Below are positions 1 to 7,896 of a DNA stretch of 64,000 bases, piece by piece (within the stretch, counting starts at the first letter, position 1; each line of letters opens with the position of its first letter). Under the pieces are notes generated by a model. The model was given only the letters and a program-made list of their open reading frames with translations, had not been told where the DNA came from and did not search any database. The translations under genes were made by a program, and so were the position numbers. Location of the stretch: assembly GCF_003710825.1 (NCBI RefSeq), contig NZ_RHHQ01000003.1, positions 248,001 to 312,000 on the forward strand. Direction: 5' to 3'. The stretch comes from Brevibacillus fluminis (GTDB taxonomy: Bacteria > Bacillota > Bacilli > Brevibacillales > Brevibacillaceae).

Positions 1-137
1 GCTGCATTAAACTTCCTGTTTCTACTAACAAAACAAACCGGACCTTTTGTAATTTCATGCTCGGTTCCACCTAAAATAGTTGAAAATTGGTTGCATAGTC
101 TTCTAAATTGGGGACTTGCTTTCGCGTGTGCAGCCAT
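1..137 (-). CDS. DUF1259 (LppY/LpqO-like) protein, partial at window edge
   Basis: Reading the minus strand from an ATG at 137 gives 45 codons running off the window. The translation begins MAAHAKASPQF and contains LCNQFSTILGG and GPVCFV. It aligns residue for residue with the start of the neighbouring gene at 192-611 (MAEHVKVSPRF, LCTQFGKILGG, GPVCFV). The two are therefore tandem paralogues of the DUF1259 family, whose function is not established. The intact neighbour lies 54 bases upstream on the same strand, so the two may be co-transcribed. Only the N-terminal third is visible, so whether this copy is intact cannot be judged. Confidence 0.75.
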   Translation of the reverse strand, partial: MAAHAKASPQFRRLCNQFSTILGGTEHEITKGPVCFVSRNRKFNA

Positions 138-191
138 ACAAAACCAGCCTTTCGTTATAAGATAATCATTCCGCTTTTTTGCTCTACTGCA

Positions 192-611
192 TTAGCCCAG
201 GAATGCAATCGATTCTTTGGTTTTTCTCGCAAACACAATCGGATTCTCAATGGCCTCCCAATGCAAGTATAGTAAGCGAGGATTTTCTTTGAGCCAGTGA
301 TTATGAACCGCAGTTACTTTTATCCCCCGTTTGCGAAGATTCGACATCAAGCGATTCACTTGATTTTGATGGCAGGCAGTCTCCCCCAAACAAAGCGCCC
401 GGCCAGACTTATCCAGAGATTCAAACGAAAACATTTGCATTTGAACCAAAGGAGAGTTCGTTTTTCTGCCCAGTATCGTCTCCTTTATGTTCTTCATTCG
501 CATGACAAAACAGACCGGACCTTCATCAACCTCAGATTCCCCACCTAGGATTTTGCCAAATTGGGTACAAAGCCGTTTGAATCGCGGGCTTACCTTCACA
601 TGTTCTGCCAT
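192..611 (-). CDS. DUF1259 (LppY/LpqO-like) protein
   Basis: A 139-residue protein of normal length for the single-domain Bacillales members of DUF1259. The family pattern is clear: SPRFKRLC at the N-terminus, SFESLDKSGRALCLGE in the middle, and the signature VTAVHNHWLKENPRLLYLHWEAIENP near residues 99-125. No signal peptide or membrane segment is visible. The start is supported by AAAGGAGG seven bases upstream of the ATG. The biochemical role is unknown; the histidine in the HNHW motif is what the family conserves best. A partial paralogue follows immediately downstream. Confidence 0.85.
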   Translation of the reverse strand: MAEHVKVSPRFKRLCTQFGKILGGESEVDEGPVCFVMRMKNIKETILGRKTNSPLVQMQMFSFESLDKSGRALCLGETACHQNQVNRLMSNLRKRGIKVTAVHNHWLKENPRLLYLHWEAIENPIVFARKTKESIAFLG

Positions 612-667
612 ATAAATCCTCCTTTGACCATATTCGGACTATCTTATGTTCAAAGAGGAGAAGGGTC

Positions 668-850
668 TTGGACGAAACACCGATGATAGGAGAACAAAAA
701 TGGAGTGTGGCTTTTCCGGTCGTTGTAGCTAAACAAAAGAAAAAACCGAGTGAAACTCAGGGCAACTGCCTGAGTCTCGTCGGCTTTGGAGTAAACTTAT
801 ATGGAGACGATAGCATTCTATTCTCGCTAGGTACATTTACAGTATCCTAG
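668..850 (+). CDS. possible small hypothetical protein (60 aa)
   Basis: An open frame of 60 codons from a TTG at 668, preceded by GAGGAG about seven bases upstream, divergent from the DUF1259 gene. The product has no recognised motif, and composition gives no strong coding signal. Inside it lies a 7-bp inverted repeat (ACTCAGG...CCTGAGT, about 751-771). It may be chance; the ribosome binding site is the only positive evidence. Confidence 0.3.
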   Translation: MDETPMIGEQKWSVAFPVVVAKQKKKPSETQGNCLSLVGFGVNLYGDDSILFSLGTFTVS

Positions 851-892
851 GCTATAATCAAAGTAAGTCTTTAAATATAGGAGGATCGAGCA

Positions 893-994
893 ATGGAAAT
901 TCTTATGATTTCGGTGTTGGCAGGTTCCGCAGTTTTATTGACGGTTAGTGCTGTAATGAATCATCAGACACTAAAATTATTGAGAAAGAAATAA
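893..994 (+). CDS. small membrane peptide (33 aa)
   Basis: A 33-codon frame (MEILMISVLAGSAVLLTVSA..., ending LKLLRKK). ATAGGAGG sits 7-8 bases before its ATG, which is a very good ribosome binding site. The first 22 residues are hydrophobic enough for one membrane span and the tail is positively charged, so an N-out/C-in single-pass peptide is plausible. TATAAT occurs at 853-858, but I see no matching -35 box. Function unknown. Small peptides of this type are easily missed, and chance cannot be excluded. Confidence 0.45.
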   Translation: MEILMISVLAGSAVLLTVSAVMNHQTLKLLRKK

Positions 995-1014
995 GAGCGG
1001 GGCTAAAAATAACA

Positions 1015-1350
1015 TTAACCCTCAAAGCCTGGCTTTGTTTGCCAAGATTCAATCATTGCTACAATTTCATCTTAGTCACTTGTTTGAATAGAGTGAATGG
1101 GTTCATCCCATTGATAATCACGAACAATAACAAGCCTAAAGCTTCCCTCTGAACAAAAATCAGGATACCACCCTAAATCAACGATTATTCTTGAGCGCTT
1201 GTTTTCTACTTGCAATAAATCCTGTTTAAAGTTGAACCAAATTTCCTCATCATCTTCTTTAATCCTGTTCGGGTCAATTTCCGTAAAATCGTTTAATTTC
1301 ACGTTCCAACCTGAAGGAATCCGTAATGATTGTAATCGTGGATTGTTCAC
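1015..1350 (-). pseudogene. hypothetical protein with an in-frame stop near its 3' end
   Basis: From a GTG at 1350 (GGGGGAG seven bases upstream) the frame runs 92 codons to a TAA at 1072-1074. Past that stop the same frame continues DEIVAMIESWQTKPGFEG to a second stop at 1015-1017. That tail looks like a normal acidic helix ending in Trp. One base change (TAA for a sense codon) would give a 111-residue protein, so I read this as a recent nonsense mutation. A genuine 92-residue protein is the alternative. No family recognised; size and acidic, Trp-rich composition resemble small immunity-type proteins. It follows the 200-residue gene by 59 bases. Confidence 0.5.
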
Positions 1351-1409
1351 TTATTGCTCCCCCGTGCTATCAAAATAAAATTCTCCATTTCTCTCCTTAC
1401 GTCTGTCTT

Positions 1410-2012
1410 CTAGCCCTGTTTAGACTGCCCAACCCAAATATCCCCGACCTTAATTTTATACAATTCATCCTTACCATAGCTCACCTCAACAGTCTCCGAT
1501 TTGTACGCTCTTCTCTTTAAAGTCTCAACCTGTTTTTCCGTCTTAAAGCCTAATTGAATGTCTTCTAGAATATCTGAAATCCAGTAGTTATCAGAGTCAA
1601 TATGAAGCTCCCATAAAAATTGCCCTAGGATTTCTTGATTACCCAGCGCTTTATATGGGAATTCCTTTACTTCGTTACTTTTATCGAACACATTATCGTA
1701 GTTATGCAAACAATCTCGAATCGCTACTACAATTTGAGAGTTGATGAAGTTTGGATGATAGAGCCAAATCTTGAGATAGAAAGGTTCATTTAGCCGGCTA
1801 AGTTCTCTATACCATGAATGATATACCTCAATCATGGATTCCAAGAGTAACCTAGAATACCAAAGGGGCGGATTGCGCCTGACAAGTCTATAAAACGGGT
1901 CAATCCATAGCTTTACATAATCTCTTTGATTATCTTTCAATTGGTCAATGTCTAAATGAAGAAAGCGTAATCTCCATTGATCGAGCTGTAAAAATATAAC
2001 CCTTCCATTCAT
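1410..2012 (-). CDS. hypothetical protein (200 aa)
   Basis: A 200-residue soluble protein rich in Trp, Tyr and Leu (for example WYSRLLLESMIEVYHSWYRELSRL near the middle), with no signal peptide. I do not recognise the family. No strong Shine-Dalgarno precedes the ATG at 2012, so the true start may differ. It lies 59 bases upstream of the stop-interrupted gene at 1015-1350 on the same strand and probably shares a transcript with it. Both look like stand-alone accessory genes of the kind often found in polymorphic-toxin immunity sets, but that is inference only. Confidence 0.6.
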   Translation of the reverse strand: MNGRVIFLQLDQWRLRFLHLDIDQLKDNQRDYVKLWIDPFYRLVRRNPPLWYSRLLLESMIEVYHSWYRELSRLNEPFYLKIWLYHPNFINSQIVVAIRDCLHNYDNVFDKSNEVKEFPYKALGNQEILGQFLWELHIDSDNYWISDILEDIQLGFKTEKQVETLKRRAYKSETVEVSYGKDELYKIKVGDIWVGQSKQG

Positions 2013-2107
2013 TTTGGAAGAGTTTTTTCACCGATGTATCTTGTTTTAATTTTCCTGACCAACAACGCGACATTCCCCACGTGGAGATATTCGCAGATAC
2101 CAACAGT

Positions 2108-2815
2108 TTAACACCTTACATGTTTGCGTTTGAAACCAAGCTGGTTTTTATCTACTGCCTTTTGAATATTTACGGAAGCGAGCAAGAAACTGCTTGTTCC
2201 CTTGTTTTGTTTCACTTCTACTGGCCCTACTGCCTTTGCGGTCTCAACCGCCTTATCATGGAGCGGCAAATAGGATACCCCCACGGTGTAAATAAAATGA
2301 TTCATCGCGTATTTAGCGCGTTGGGGGGATTCGTGAATCGTATTTTTTACCATTTCAAGCATATTGGCAATTTTACTCTCTGAAAATTCACGATCCTGGC
2401 GATTACCCAAAAGCCAGCAGTAACAACTCCAGCCCGCTGACATTCTCAACTCTTCGCCGCTTGCGATCCATCTATCGGCAACCTCTTGTGCAATATCTGT
2501 TTCTGCCAAGGTTACGGCAACCACATAATCGGACAGCATATAAAAATAAGCTGCATCTATCCAGCGCTCAAAATCCGCCTCAGTCATTGTTTTTGGGTCT
2601 GCAATGATGCCGGCAAAGTACATGGCGTCATAGTTCCCTGTGGCGTAAAGCTGCTCAGCCAAAGATTGATTGATTTTGATTTTCTTGACAAGGGGCTTCA
2701 TAGCGCCTGTCGCCACGCCAAAAAGCGGTTCGTGCGCACCATTGGATACGTACATTTTCTTGAGTCGTTCCTTACCGAGAGCTTCAAGCTCCTGCATGAC
2801 CGTTTCTACATTCAC
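2108..2815 (-). CDS. AlkD-like DNA alkylation repair protein
   Basis: A 235-residue protein matching the AlkD-like HEAT-repeat family, which includes DNA glycosylases for alkylated bases. Visible family signatures are the N-terminal VMQELEALGKERLKKMY, then GVATGAMKPLVKKIK (residues about 33-47), YDAMYFAGIIADP (62-74) and SAGWSCYCWLLG (about 127-138). Repeated helices run throughout. The start is a GTG at 2815 with AAGGGAG nine bases upstream. No operon partner: the upstream gene is divergent and the downstream spacing is large. The subgroup shown here is often annotated simply as DNA alkylation repair protein, and glycosylase activity is not proven for it. Confidence 0.85.
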   Translation of the reverse strand: MNVETVMQELEALGKERLKKMYVSNGAHEPLFGVATGAMKPLVKKIKINQSLAEQLYATGNYDAMYFAGIIADPKTMTEADFERWIDAAYFYMLSDYVVAVTLAETDIAQEVADRWIASGEELRMSAGWSCYCWLLGNRQDREFSESKIANMLEMVKNTIHESPQRAKYAMNHFIYTVGVSYLPLHDKAVETAKAVGPVEVKQNKGTSSFLLASVNIQKAVDKNQLGFKRKHVRC

Positions 2816-3120
2816 TGTTTCATACTCCCTTCTTTTTTGGGGATTTTACCTTAAGATGAGAGCCATCAAATCAGTAGCGGAAATACGTGATATTGATTTC
2901 TGACAGCTATAGAAACCTTATTGCGTATCGTATCATAGCTGGAGGAATCCACAAAGCGAAAGAGCAGACCACACTACAAGGCTGCTCTAAAAGAGTTATT
3001 TTACTAGCAACGCCACATTCTTCACATGTATAGAATAAGTAAAATTGACACAAAGGAGTATCAAAACTATAAGTAGAATACAAAATAACAAATTAAGGAA
3101 TAAAAAATCAGGAGGGTATC
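2816..3120. other. intergenic region between divergent genes
   Basis: About 300 bases between the AlkD-like gene (minus) and the glyoxalase-fold gene (plus). It holds a 7-bp inverted repeat, AGAGCAG...CTGCTCT, at 2961-2988. There is no clear T-run for transcription in either direction, so I do not call a terminator. The right part is A-rich and ends in the AGGAGG of the next gene. I see no further gene. Confidence 0.5.
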
Positions 3121-3516
3121 ATGGGAAGATTAGTTCATTTCGAAATTCATGTAGATGACATGGGGCGTGCTAAAAAGTTTTATGGAGAAGTATTTGGGTG
3201 GGCATTTGAAGATTGGAGTGAATATGCTGGAATGCCCTATTTTGGTGCTGTGACTGGCGATGCAAACGAGCCTGGAATTAACGGAGCTTTGATGCAACGT
3301 CAAGGCGCTTCCCCAGAACCTGGCCAGTCTTTGAATGGTTATGCCTGTACAATGGGAGTGGAAGATTACGATTCAACTGAAGCAAAAATACTAAAAAATG
3401 GAGGCAAGGTCGCCCTTCCAAAGTATGCTCTGCCTGGAATGGCGTGGCAAGGATATTATATTGATACCGAAGGCAATATTTTTGGTATTCATCAGCCAGA
3501 TGTGAACGCTAAATAG
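3121..3516 (+). CDS. VOC (glyoxalase/bleomycin resistance fold) family protein
   Basis: A 131-residue protein with one complete VOC module: VHFEIHVDDMGRAKKFYGEVFGW at residues 5-27 and GYYIDTEGNIFGIHQ at about 111-125. The potential metal ligands of the fold (His/Glu at strand starts, Glu in DTEGN) are present. Such proteins act as dimers on varied small substrates, and the substrate here cannot be predicted. AGGAGG lies five bases before the ATG. It stands alone, convergent with the GTPase gene at 3620, with a repeat element in between. Confidence 0.85.
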   Translation: MGRLVHFEIHVDDMGRAKKFYGEVFGWAFEDWSEYAGMPYFGAVTGDANEPGINGALMQRQGASPEPGQSLNGYACTMGVEDYDSTEAKILKNGGKVALPKYALPGMAWQGYYIDTEGNIFGIHQPDVNAK

Positions 3517-3528
3517 AATCTTTTTATT

Positions 3529-3590
3529 AATTTAGGATGAATGGTGTTGAACATTATCACCAATTCAACACCAATTCACCACCACTTTTT
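3529..3590 (+). repeat. dispersed repeat, copy 1
   Basis: About 60 bases that recur nearly unchanged at 15582-15642 (roughly five differences). The core is an inverted repeat, GGTGTTGAA...TTCAACACC, with a 12-base spacer, followed by a second CACC-rich half. The second copy has TTTAACACC in the right arm. There is no open frame. It lies between two convergent genes and could act in both directions on transcript ends, but no T-run follows. Confidence 0.6.
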
Positions 3591-3619
3591 GCTGTAATAA
3601 ATATGCACCCTGGCTCCGC

Positions 3620-5575
3620 TCAGAGCAGATGCATCTTTGCTTCCGCCTCGTCCCACGGCACCGAGTAGCCAGCCCCCTTTGCACAGAAGATCGAGGAGGA
3701 GGTATAGAGAGGGTCTGCTTCCTTGATGTAACCTTTCCTTCCGATCACTTCCTCCGCATTATGGCAGCGGTCGTAGCCGCCAAACACGCAGCGGATGCTG
3801 CCTCGTCCATGTGTGAAGGAAGCGAACTCGGTGCTGTAGTTCATGAATGTCGACACAGGCACCCTTCCTGTAATGACCACATGCGTATCCGACATCTGCG
3901 GAGGCTCGAACGCACCTGAGGCGCGCTGAATATCAGACAGCACTCTCCCCATCTCGTCAATTCCCACCCTGATTTTGAAGTCATAATAGGGTTCTAACAG
4001 CAGGTTATCCGCTTTCTCCAGCCCCTGCCTCAGCGCGCGGAAGGCTGCCTCACGGAAGTCGCCCCCATGGGTATGTTCGTTATGCGCCCTGCCTTTTAAC
4101 AGCGTGATCTTCATATCCGTGATCGGCATGCCTGTCAGTAGCCCATGATGCTCCCGTTCGTAGAGATGAGACCGGATCAGATTCTGATAGCTAAAACTTA
4201 GGTCATCAGGATGACATAAGCTAGCAAAGTGGATCCCGCTGCCTCGCTCGCCCGGTTCAATCAGGAGGTGCACTTCCGCATAATGCCTGAGCGGTTCGAA
4301 GTGTCCATAACCCGTCACAGCAGACTGTATCGTTTCTTTATACAAGATTTCCGGTTGGCCGAAAGAGACAACGAAACCGAAGCGCTCCTTCACTAGCTGC
4401 TCCAGCACTTCTAACTGAATCAGACCCATAACGCGAATGTGAATCTCTTGCAGACTCTCTTCCCAAACCACATTCAGAGACGGATCCTCCGCATTCAGAA
4501 TGCGAAACGCACCGAGTACTTGCTGCACGTGAAGCGGACCTTCGAATTGTACTTTCGACTGTAGCGTCGGCTCGGTCTCGTAAGCCAACTTGTCTGAATA
4601 TAGCCCCAAGCCTTGTCCAGCCTCGGCCTCGGATAAGCCAGCGACTGCGAACAGATCGCCGGCTGCCACTTGTTCAACCGCCTGCATTTTGCTGCCGTTA
4701 AACAATAAGATCTGTGTAATCTTCTCTTCGTATCGAATTCCGCCGCTCTCATATGCGAGCAACTCTCGGACCTTCAGCGTGCCGCTCAGCGCTTTGACGA
4801 ACGTTAGCCTCTGCCCGTTTGTGGCGTGTCGAATTTTATAAACTCGCCCCCCGAACGGACCCGTTTCGTCATAAGATGATGTCGTCAACAGGTGCAGTTG
4901 ATCCAAGAATTCCATAACTCCCTCATCCTGGAGCGCCGAGCCGTAGGCGCAGGGAAAGAGACGACCCTCTCGTATTATCTCCTGCAGGGCGCCCAGCCAA
5001 AACATTGGATCATCCCTTCCCTCCAGGAACGCTTCTAGCAAAGACTCATCCCGTTCCGCCATCATCTCCCGTAGCCTCTCACCGACGATACCGTTGGAGA
5101 AGTTATCCATGATGGTACAAACATCTCCGGTCAACTGACGGCGTATCTCCTCCTCCGTTCTGTTTGCATCCGCCCCGATACGATCTGTTTTATTGATGAA
5201 GAAGAACGTCGGAATCCGATGTTTGCGTAGCATGTTCCAGACTGTCTCGGTATGACCTTGGACGCCTTCTACAGCACTGACAATCACGATAGCGTAATCC
5301 ATTACCCTGATCGCCCGTTCCATCTCGGAGGAAAAATCGACATGTCCAGGCGTGTCGATCAAATAATAAACGTCGCCCTTATCGTGCATAACCGCCTGAT
5401 CCGCGAACACTGTAATGCCCCTTGCCCGCTCGATGCCGTGGCTGTCCAGAAAGGCATCCTGATGATCCACTCTGCCACGCGACCGGATGCTGTTCGTATG
5501 GTATAGTAGCTGTTCCGCAAAAGTCGTCTTGCCCGCATCCACATGAGCAAACAACCCGATCGTTAGACGCTTCAT
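3620..5575 (-). CDS. TetM/TetO-family ribosomal protection GTPase
   Basis: A translation GTPase of 651 residues, close to the usual 640-650 of tetracycline ribosomal protection proteins. EF-G-like motifs are clear: G1 GLFAHVDAGKTT at residues 6-17, GIERARGITV (G2), DTPGHVDF (G3) and NKTD (G4), then EF-G domains II-V. I chose the ATG at 5575, which starts MKRLTIGLF with GAGGG upstream; the frame stays open 36 codons further. The protein may release tetracycline from ribosomes. Chromosomal Bacillales homologues of this kind are divergent from tetM and often do not confer resistance, so resistance is not claimed. GC is visibly higher than in flanking genes, which suggests separate ancestry. Confidence 0.85.
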   Translation of the reverse strand: MKRLTIGLFAHVDAGKTTFAEQLLYHTNSIRSRGRVDHQDAFLDSHGIERARGITVFADQAVMHDKGDVYYLIDTPGHVDFSSEMERAIRVMDYAIVIVSAVEGVQGHTETVWNMLRKHRIPTFFFINKTDRIGADANRTEEEIRRQLTGDVCTIMDNFSNGIVGERLREMMAERDESLLEAFLEGRDDPMFWLGALQEIIREGRLFPCAYGSALQDEGVMEFLDQLHLLTTSSYDETGPFGGRVYKIRHATNGQRLTFVKALSGTLKVRELLAYESGGIRYEEKITQILLFNGSKMQAVEQVAAGDLFAVAGLSEAEAGQGLGLYSDKLAYETEPTLQSKVQFEGPLHVQQVLGAFRILNAEDPSLNVVWEESLQEIHIRVMGLIQLEVLEQLVKERFGFVVSFGQPEILYKETIQSAVTGYGHFEPLRHYAEVHLLIEPGERGSGIHFASLCHPDDLSFSYQNLIRSHLYEREHHGLLTGMPITDMKITLLKGRAHNEHTHGGDFREAAFRALRQGLEKADNLLLEPYYDFKIRVGIDEMGRVLSDIQRASGAFEPPQMSDTHVVITGRVPVSTFMNYSTEFASFTHGRGSIRCVFGGYDRCHNAEEVIGRKGYIKEADPLYTSSSIFCAKGAGYSVPWDEAEAKMHLL

Positions 5576-5894
5576 GTTATCCCTCTTCCGTTGCTTCTCG
5601 GCTAGATTTTCTTTTCTCATTAAAACATAAGAAGTGAGAGGAAGAATAGGGTTGCTAAGGAGGGATTGATTGGTGAGGGGCATAGACCCGGAGCTTGTAT
5701 CTTAAATTTTAACGCCCCCCACTCCCACGCGTTCTTACGATGCCGGTTAAAATAAAGTCTTGATACAAGAGCAGGGGAAAGCCCCTTTTGAAGCTGAGAA
5801 AAAGCCGAGGAAAAACAGGAGGGAACACCTGAATTTCGCTCGGCTCGTAGGCAAACTTTTAATGCTTTTGTACGACTATTTAGGCTTTATATTA

Positions 5895-6446
5895 TTACTC
5901 TCCCCCGCTAAACGGTTTTTTGTTTTCTTGAAGTAATTCTTTTATGGCAGCTAACTCATTTCTAACTTCGCTTCGAAACTCAGCAAAATTCGCCTCAATT
6001 CTATGCAAATGTTCTTGCATGTCATCAATTTCCTGTTCGGCTCTATAATTTATCGCAAAATCAATAATTGTTTCTTTCTTGTCTCTTGCAGCTTGCCGGT
6101 TTTGACTCATCATAATTATAGGAGCTTGGAATCCAGCAAGAAATGATAGCACTAAATTTAAGAGAATAAATGGCGGTTCATCAAAATGAATGATTTTCGT
6201 GAAGGATAGCGTGTTAACAACGATCCATACGAGCAATATCGCAAAAAATATGATAATAAAGTTCCAACTGCCGCCAAATGCCGCTATTTTATCGGCCAAT
6301 TTATCAGACCATTTTGTTGACTTTATGTACTCTTCATTTAAATGCTCATGTATTTGTTTCTCAAACTCAACTACTAATTGATCTACTCTTTTACCATAAT
6401 CCTTTACTTCCTTTTGAGAATTGTTTTGGTCATTCATTTTTTTCAA
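5895..6446 (-). CDS. DUF1003 membrane protein
   Basis: A 183-residue protein with the DUF1003 pattern: a charged N-terminus, SDKLADKIAAFGGSW before a first membrane helix (FIIIFFAILLVWIVV, about residues 59-73), then PPFILLNLVLSFLAGFQAPIIMMSQNRQ with a second helix, and a long acidic coiled-coil tail. The function of the family is unknown. The start is probably the TTG at 6446 because AAAGGAG lies four to five bases before it; the ATG three codons later would be too far from that site. It stands alone. Confidence 0.85.
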   Translation of the reverse strand: MKKMNDQNNSQKEVKDYGKRVDQLVVEFEKQIHEHLNEEYIKSTKWSDKLADKIAAFGGSWNFIIIFFAILLVWIVVNTLSFTKIIHFDEPPFILLNLVLSFLAGFQAPIIMMSQNRQAARDKKETIIDFAINYRAEQEIDDMQEHLHRIEANFAEFRSEVRNELAAIKELLQENKKPFSGGE

Positions 6447-6659
6447 AATGCTCCTTTCTAATGGATTTCAGCCTTTCTAAAATTATTAACGATTACTTAT
6501 TATCTTTTCAAATGTTTTCTAACTTGATCTGAAAAAACCGATATCTGATCGGATATTTACAATCGTAAAAAATGGATTATTGCACAAACAAAGAAAGAAA
6601 CCAATTCATACGATAGTAACGTTCTTATCGTTTTCCATTGATCAATTAGGAGGGGTAAG

Positions 6660-7592
6660 ATGGCGAGAACTAGACGCTTTCAAATACCAAAGAAAATGTT
6701 CTGGGAGGCATACAAACAATCAGAAAAAACCAAAGTAGTAGGCGTAGATGGTCAGACAATCCAGTACTATAAGCGAAATCGAATAAAACTAGTACAGGAA
6801 CAGTGGGATCAGCTGACCTCCGGCAATTATATTCCTTCCCCTGTTCGCCGGGCCTTTATCCCCAAGAAAAAGGGGGGACGGAGGCCTATAGGCATTCCAA
6901 CTGTGAAAGATTTTATTGTACAAACTGTACTAAAGAACAATCTGTCTCCTAAATTAGAGGTTCTCTTTCATCCAAGCTCTTTTGGGTATAAGCAAAATTC
7001 GCGGGCACGGGAAGACGCTATACGAATGGCCGGAAATCGGTGTTTACGATATGATTGGGCGCTTGTACTGGATATTAAGCAATTTGGAGATAACATTGAC
7101 CATCAGTTACTTATGAATATGTTAAAGAAACACATACAGAATAAATGGGTATTGCTATACACACACCGAATGATGAAAGCACCTGTACAAACGAGAACTG
7201 GGGCTTTAATCAAACCAGAGAAGGGGCTCGCACAAGGCAGCAAGCTTAACTTTTTACTGGGCAACTTTTATTTGCACAATATTTTTGATGAGTGGATGCA
7301 AAAGAATCATCCCGAAATTCCATTCGAACGTTACACTGATGATATAATTTGTCATTGTAAAAGTGAATCCATCGCGAAAAGGTTACTTTCCCAAATCCAA
7401 GAAAGATTAGGAAATTACAAGCTTGTCACCAATCCAGAAAAAACGAAAATTGTTTATTGTAAAGATGCTGCCCGAAAACGGAACTATGCAAACGTGTCTT
7501 TCGATTTTTTAGGGGCCACTTTTTGTTCACGTAAAATGAAAACCAAATCTGGAAATGCGATTGCTCGCTTTATGCCTAAGATACGATTTTGA
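6660..7592 (+). pseudogene. group II intron reverse transcriptase/maturase, truncated and decayed
   Basis: A 310-residue remnant of an LtrA-like reverse transcriptase. It keeps fingers and palm blocks: PKKKGGRRPIGIPTVKDF, FHPSSFGYK, ALVLDIKQFGDNIDH, GLAQGS and YTDDIICHC (YADD in intact relatives), then FDFLGATF. Normal copies have QGGxxSPLLAN where this has QGSKLNFLLGN, and they continue about 100-250 residues further into maturase and often HNH domains. Here the frame ends in MPKIRF. I find no domain V-like hairpin around it. A strong AGGAGGGG precedes the ATG. It may be a dead intron fragment; a domesticated small reverse transcriptase is possible but less likely given the altered motifs. 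Confidence 0.75.
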
Positions 7593-7896
7593 GTTGGGAG
7601 TAGCAATTAAGAGAGCTTCACCTGTTGGAACGATTTGCTTTCCTTTTGTCACCGTTTGGAGCTGACGATGGCAGATATCAATCATTTTGGTCGTGTAAAT
7701 GAGCTTGCGAGTCTCTGGCTGATAGTTAAAAGATCGTACCCTAGTGTTATTGACCCGATTTCATACAAAAGTAAAAACTGCCTAATCCTGTTTGGCTATA
7801 AGGATTAGGCAGTTTTTTATAGTGAGCTTTTTATTGATTGTCGATTGCGCAGTTAAAAGCTATCTCTGATATTATCCGGGTAGGTCTGCCCAATGA
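7593..7896. other. intergenic region after the reverse transcriptase remnant
   Basis: About 300 bases. No maturase continuation is recognisable in any forward frame, so the missing C-terminus was deleted rather than frameshifted. The right half contains the strong terminator at 7773-7818. Nothing else is seen. Confidence 0.5.
7773..7818. terminator. bidirectional Rho-independent terminator
   Basis: A perfect 16-bp inverted repeat (AAAAACTGCCTAATCC / GGATTAGGCAGTTTTT) around a 13-base loop, with A and T runs outside. It lies between the reverse transcriptase remnant (plus) and the 3' end of the McrC-like gene (minus) and would serve both. Confidence 0.85.

Noticed and set aside
3620..5575. 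Calling the TetM-like gene a tetracycline resistance gene
   Set aside because: The family is clear but many chromosomal homologues in Bacillales are divergent and not shown to give resistance.
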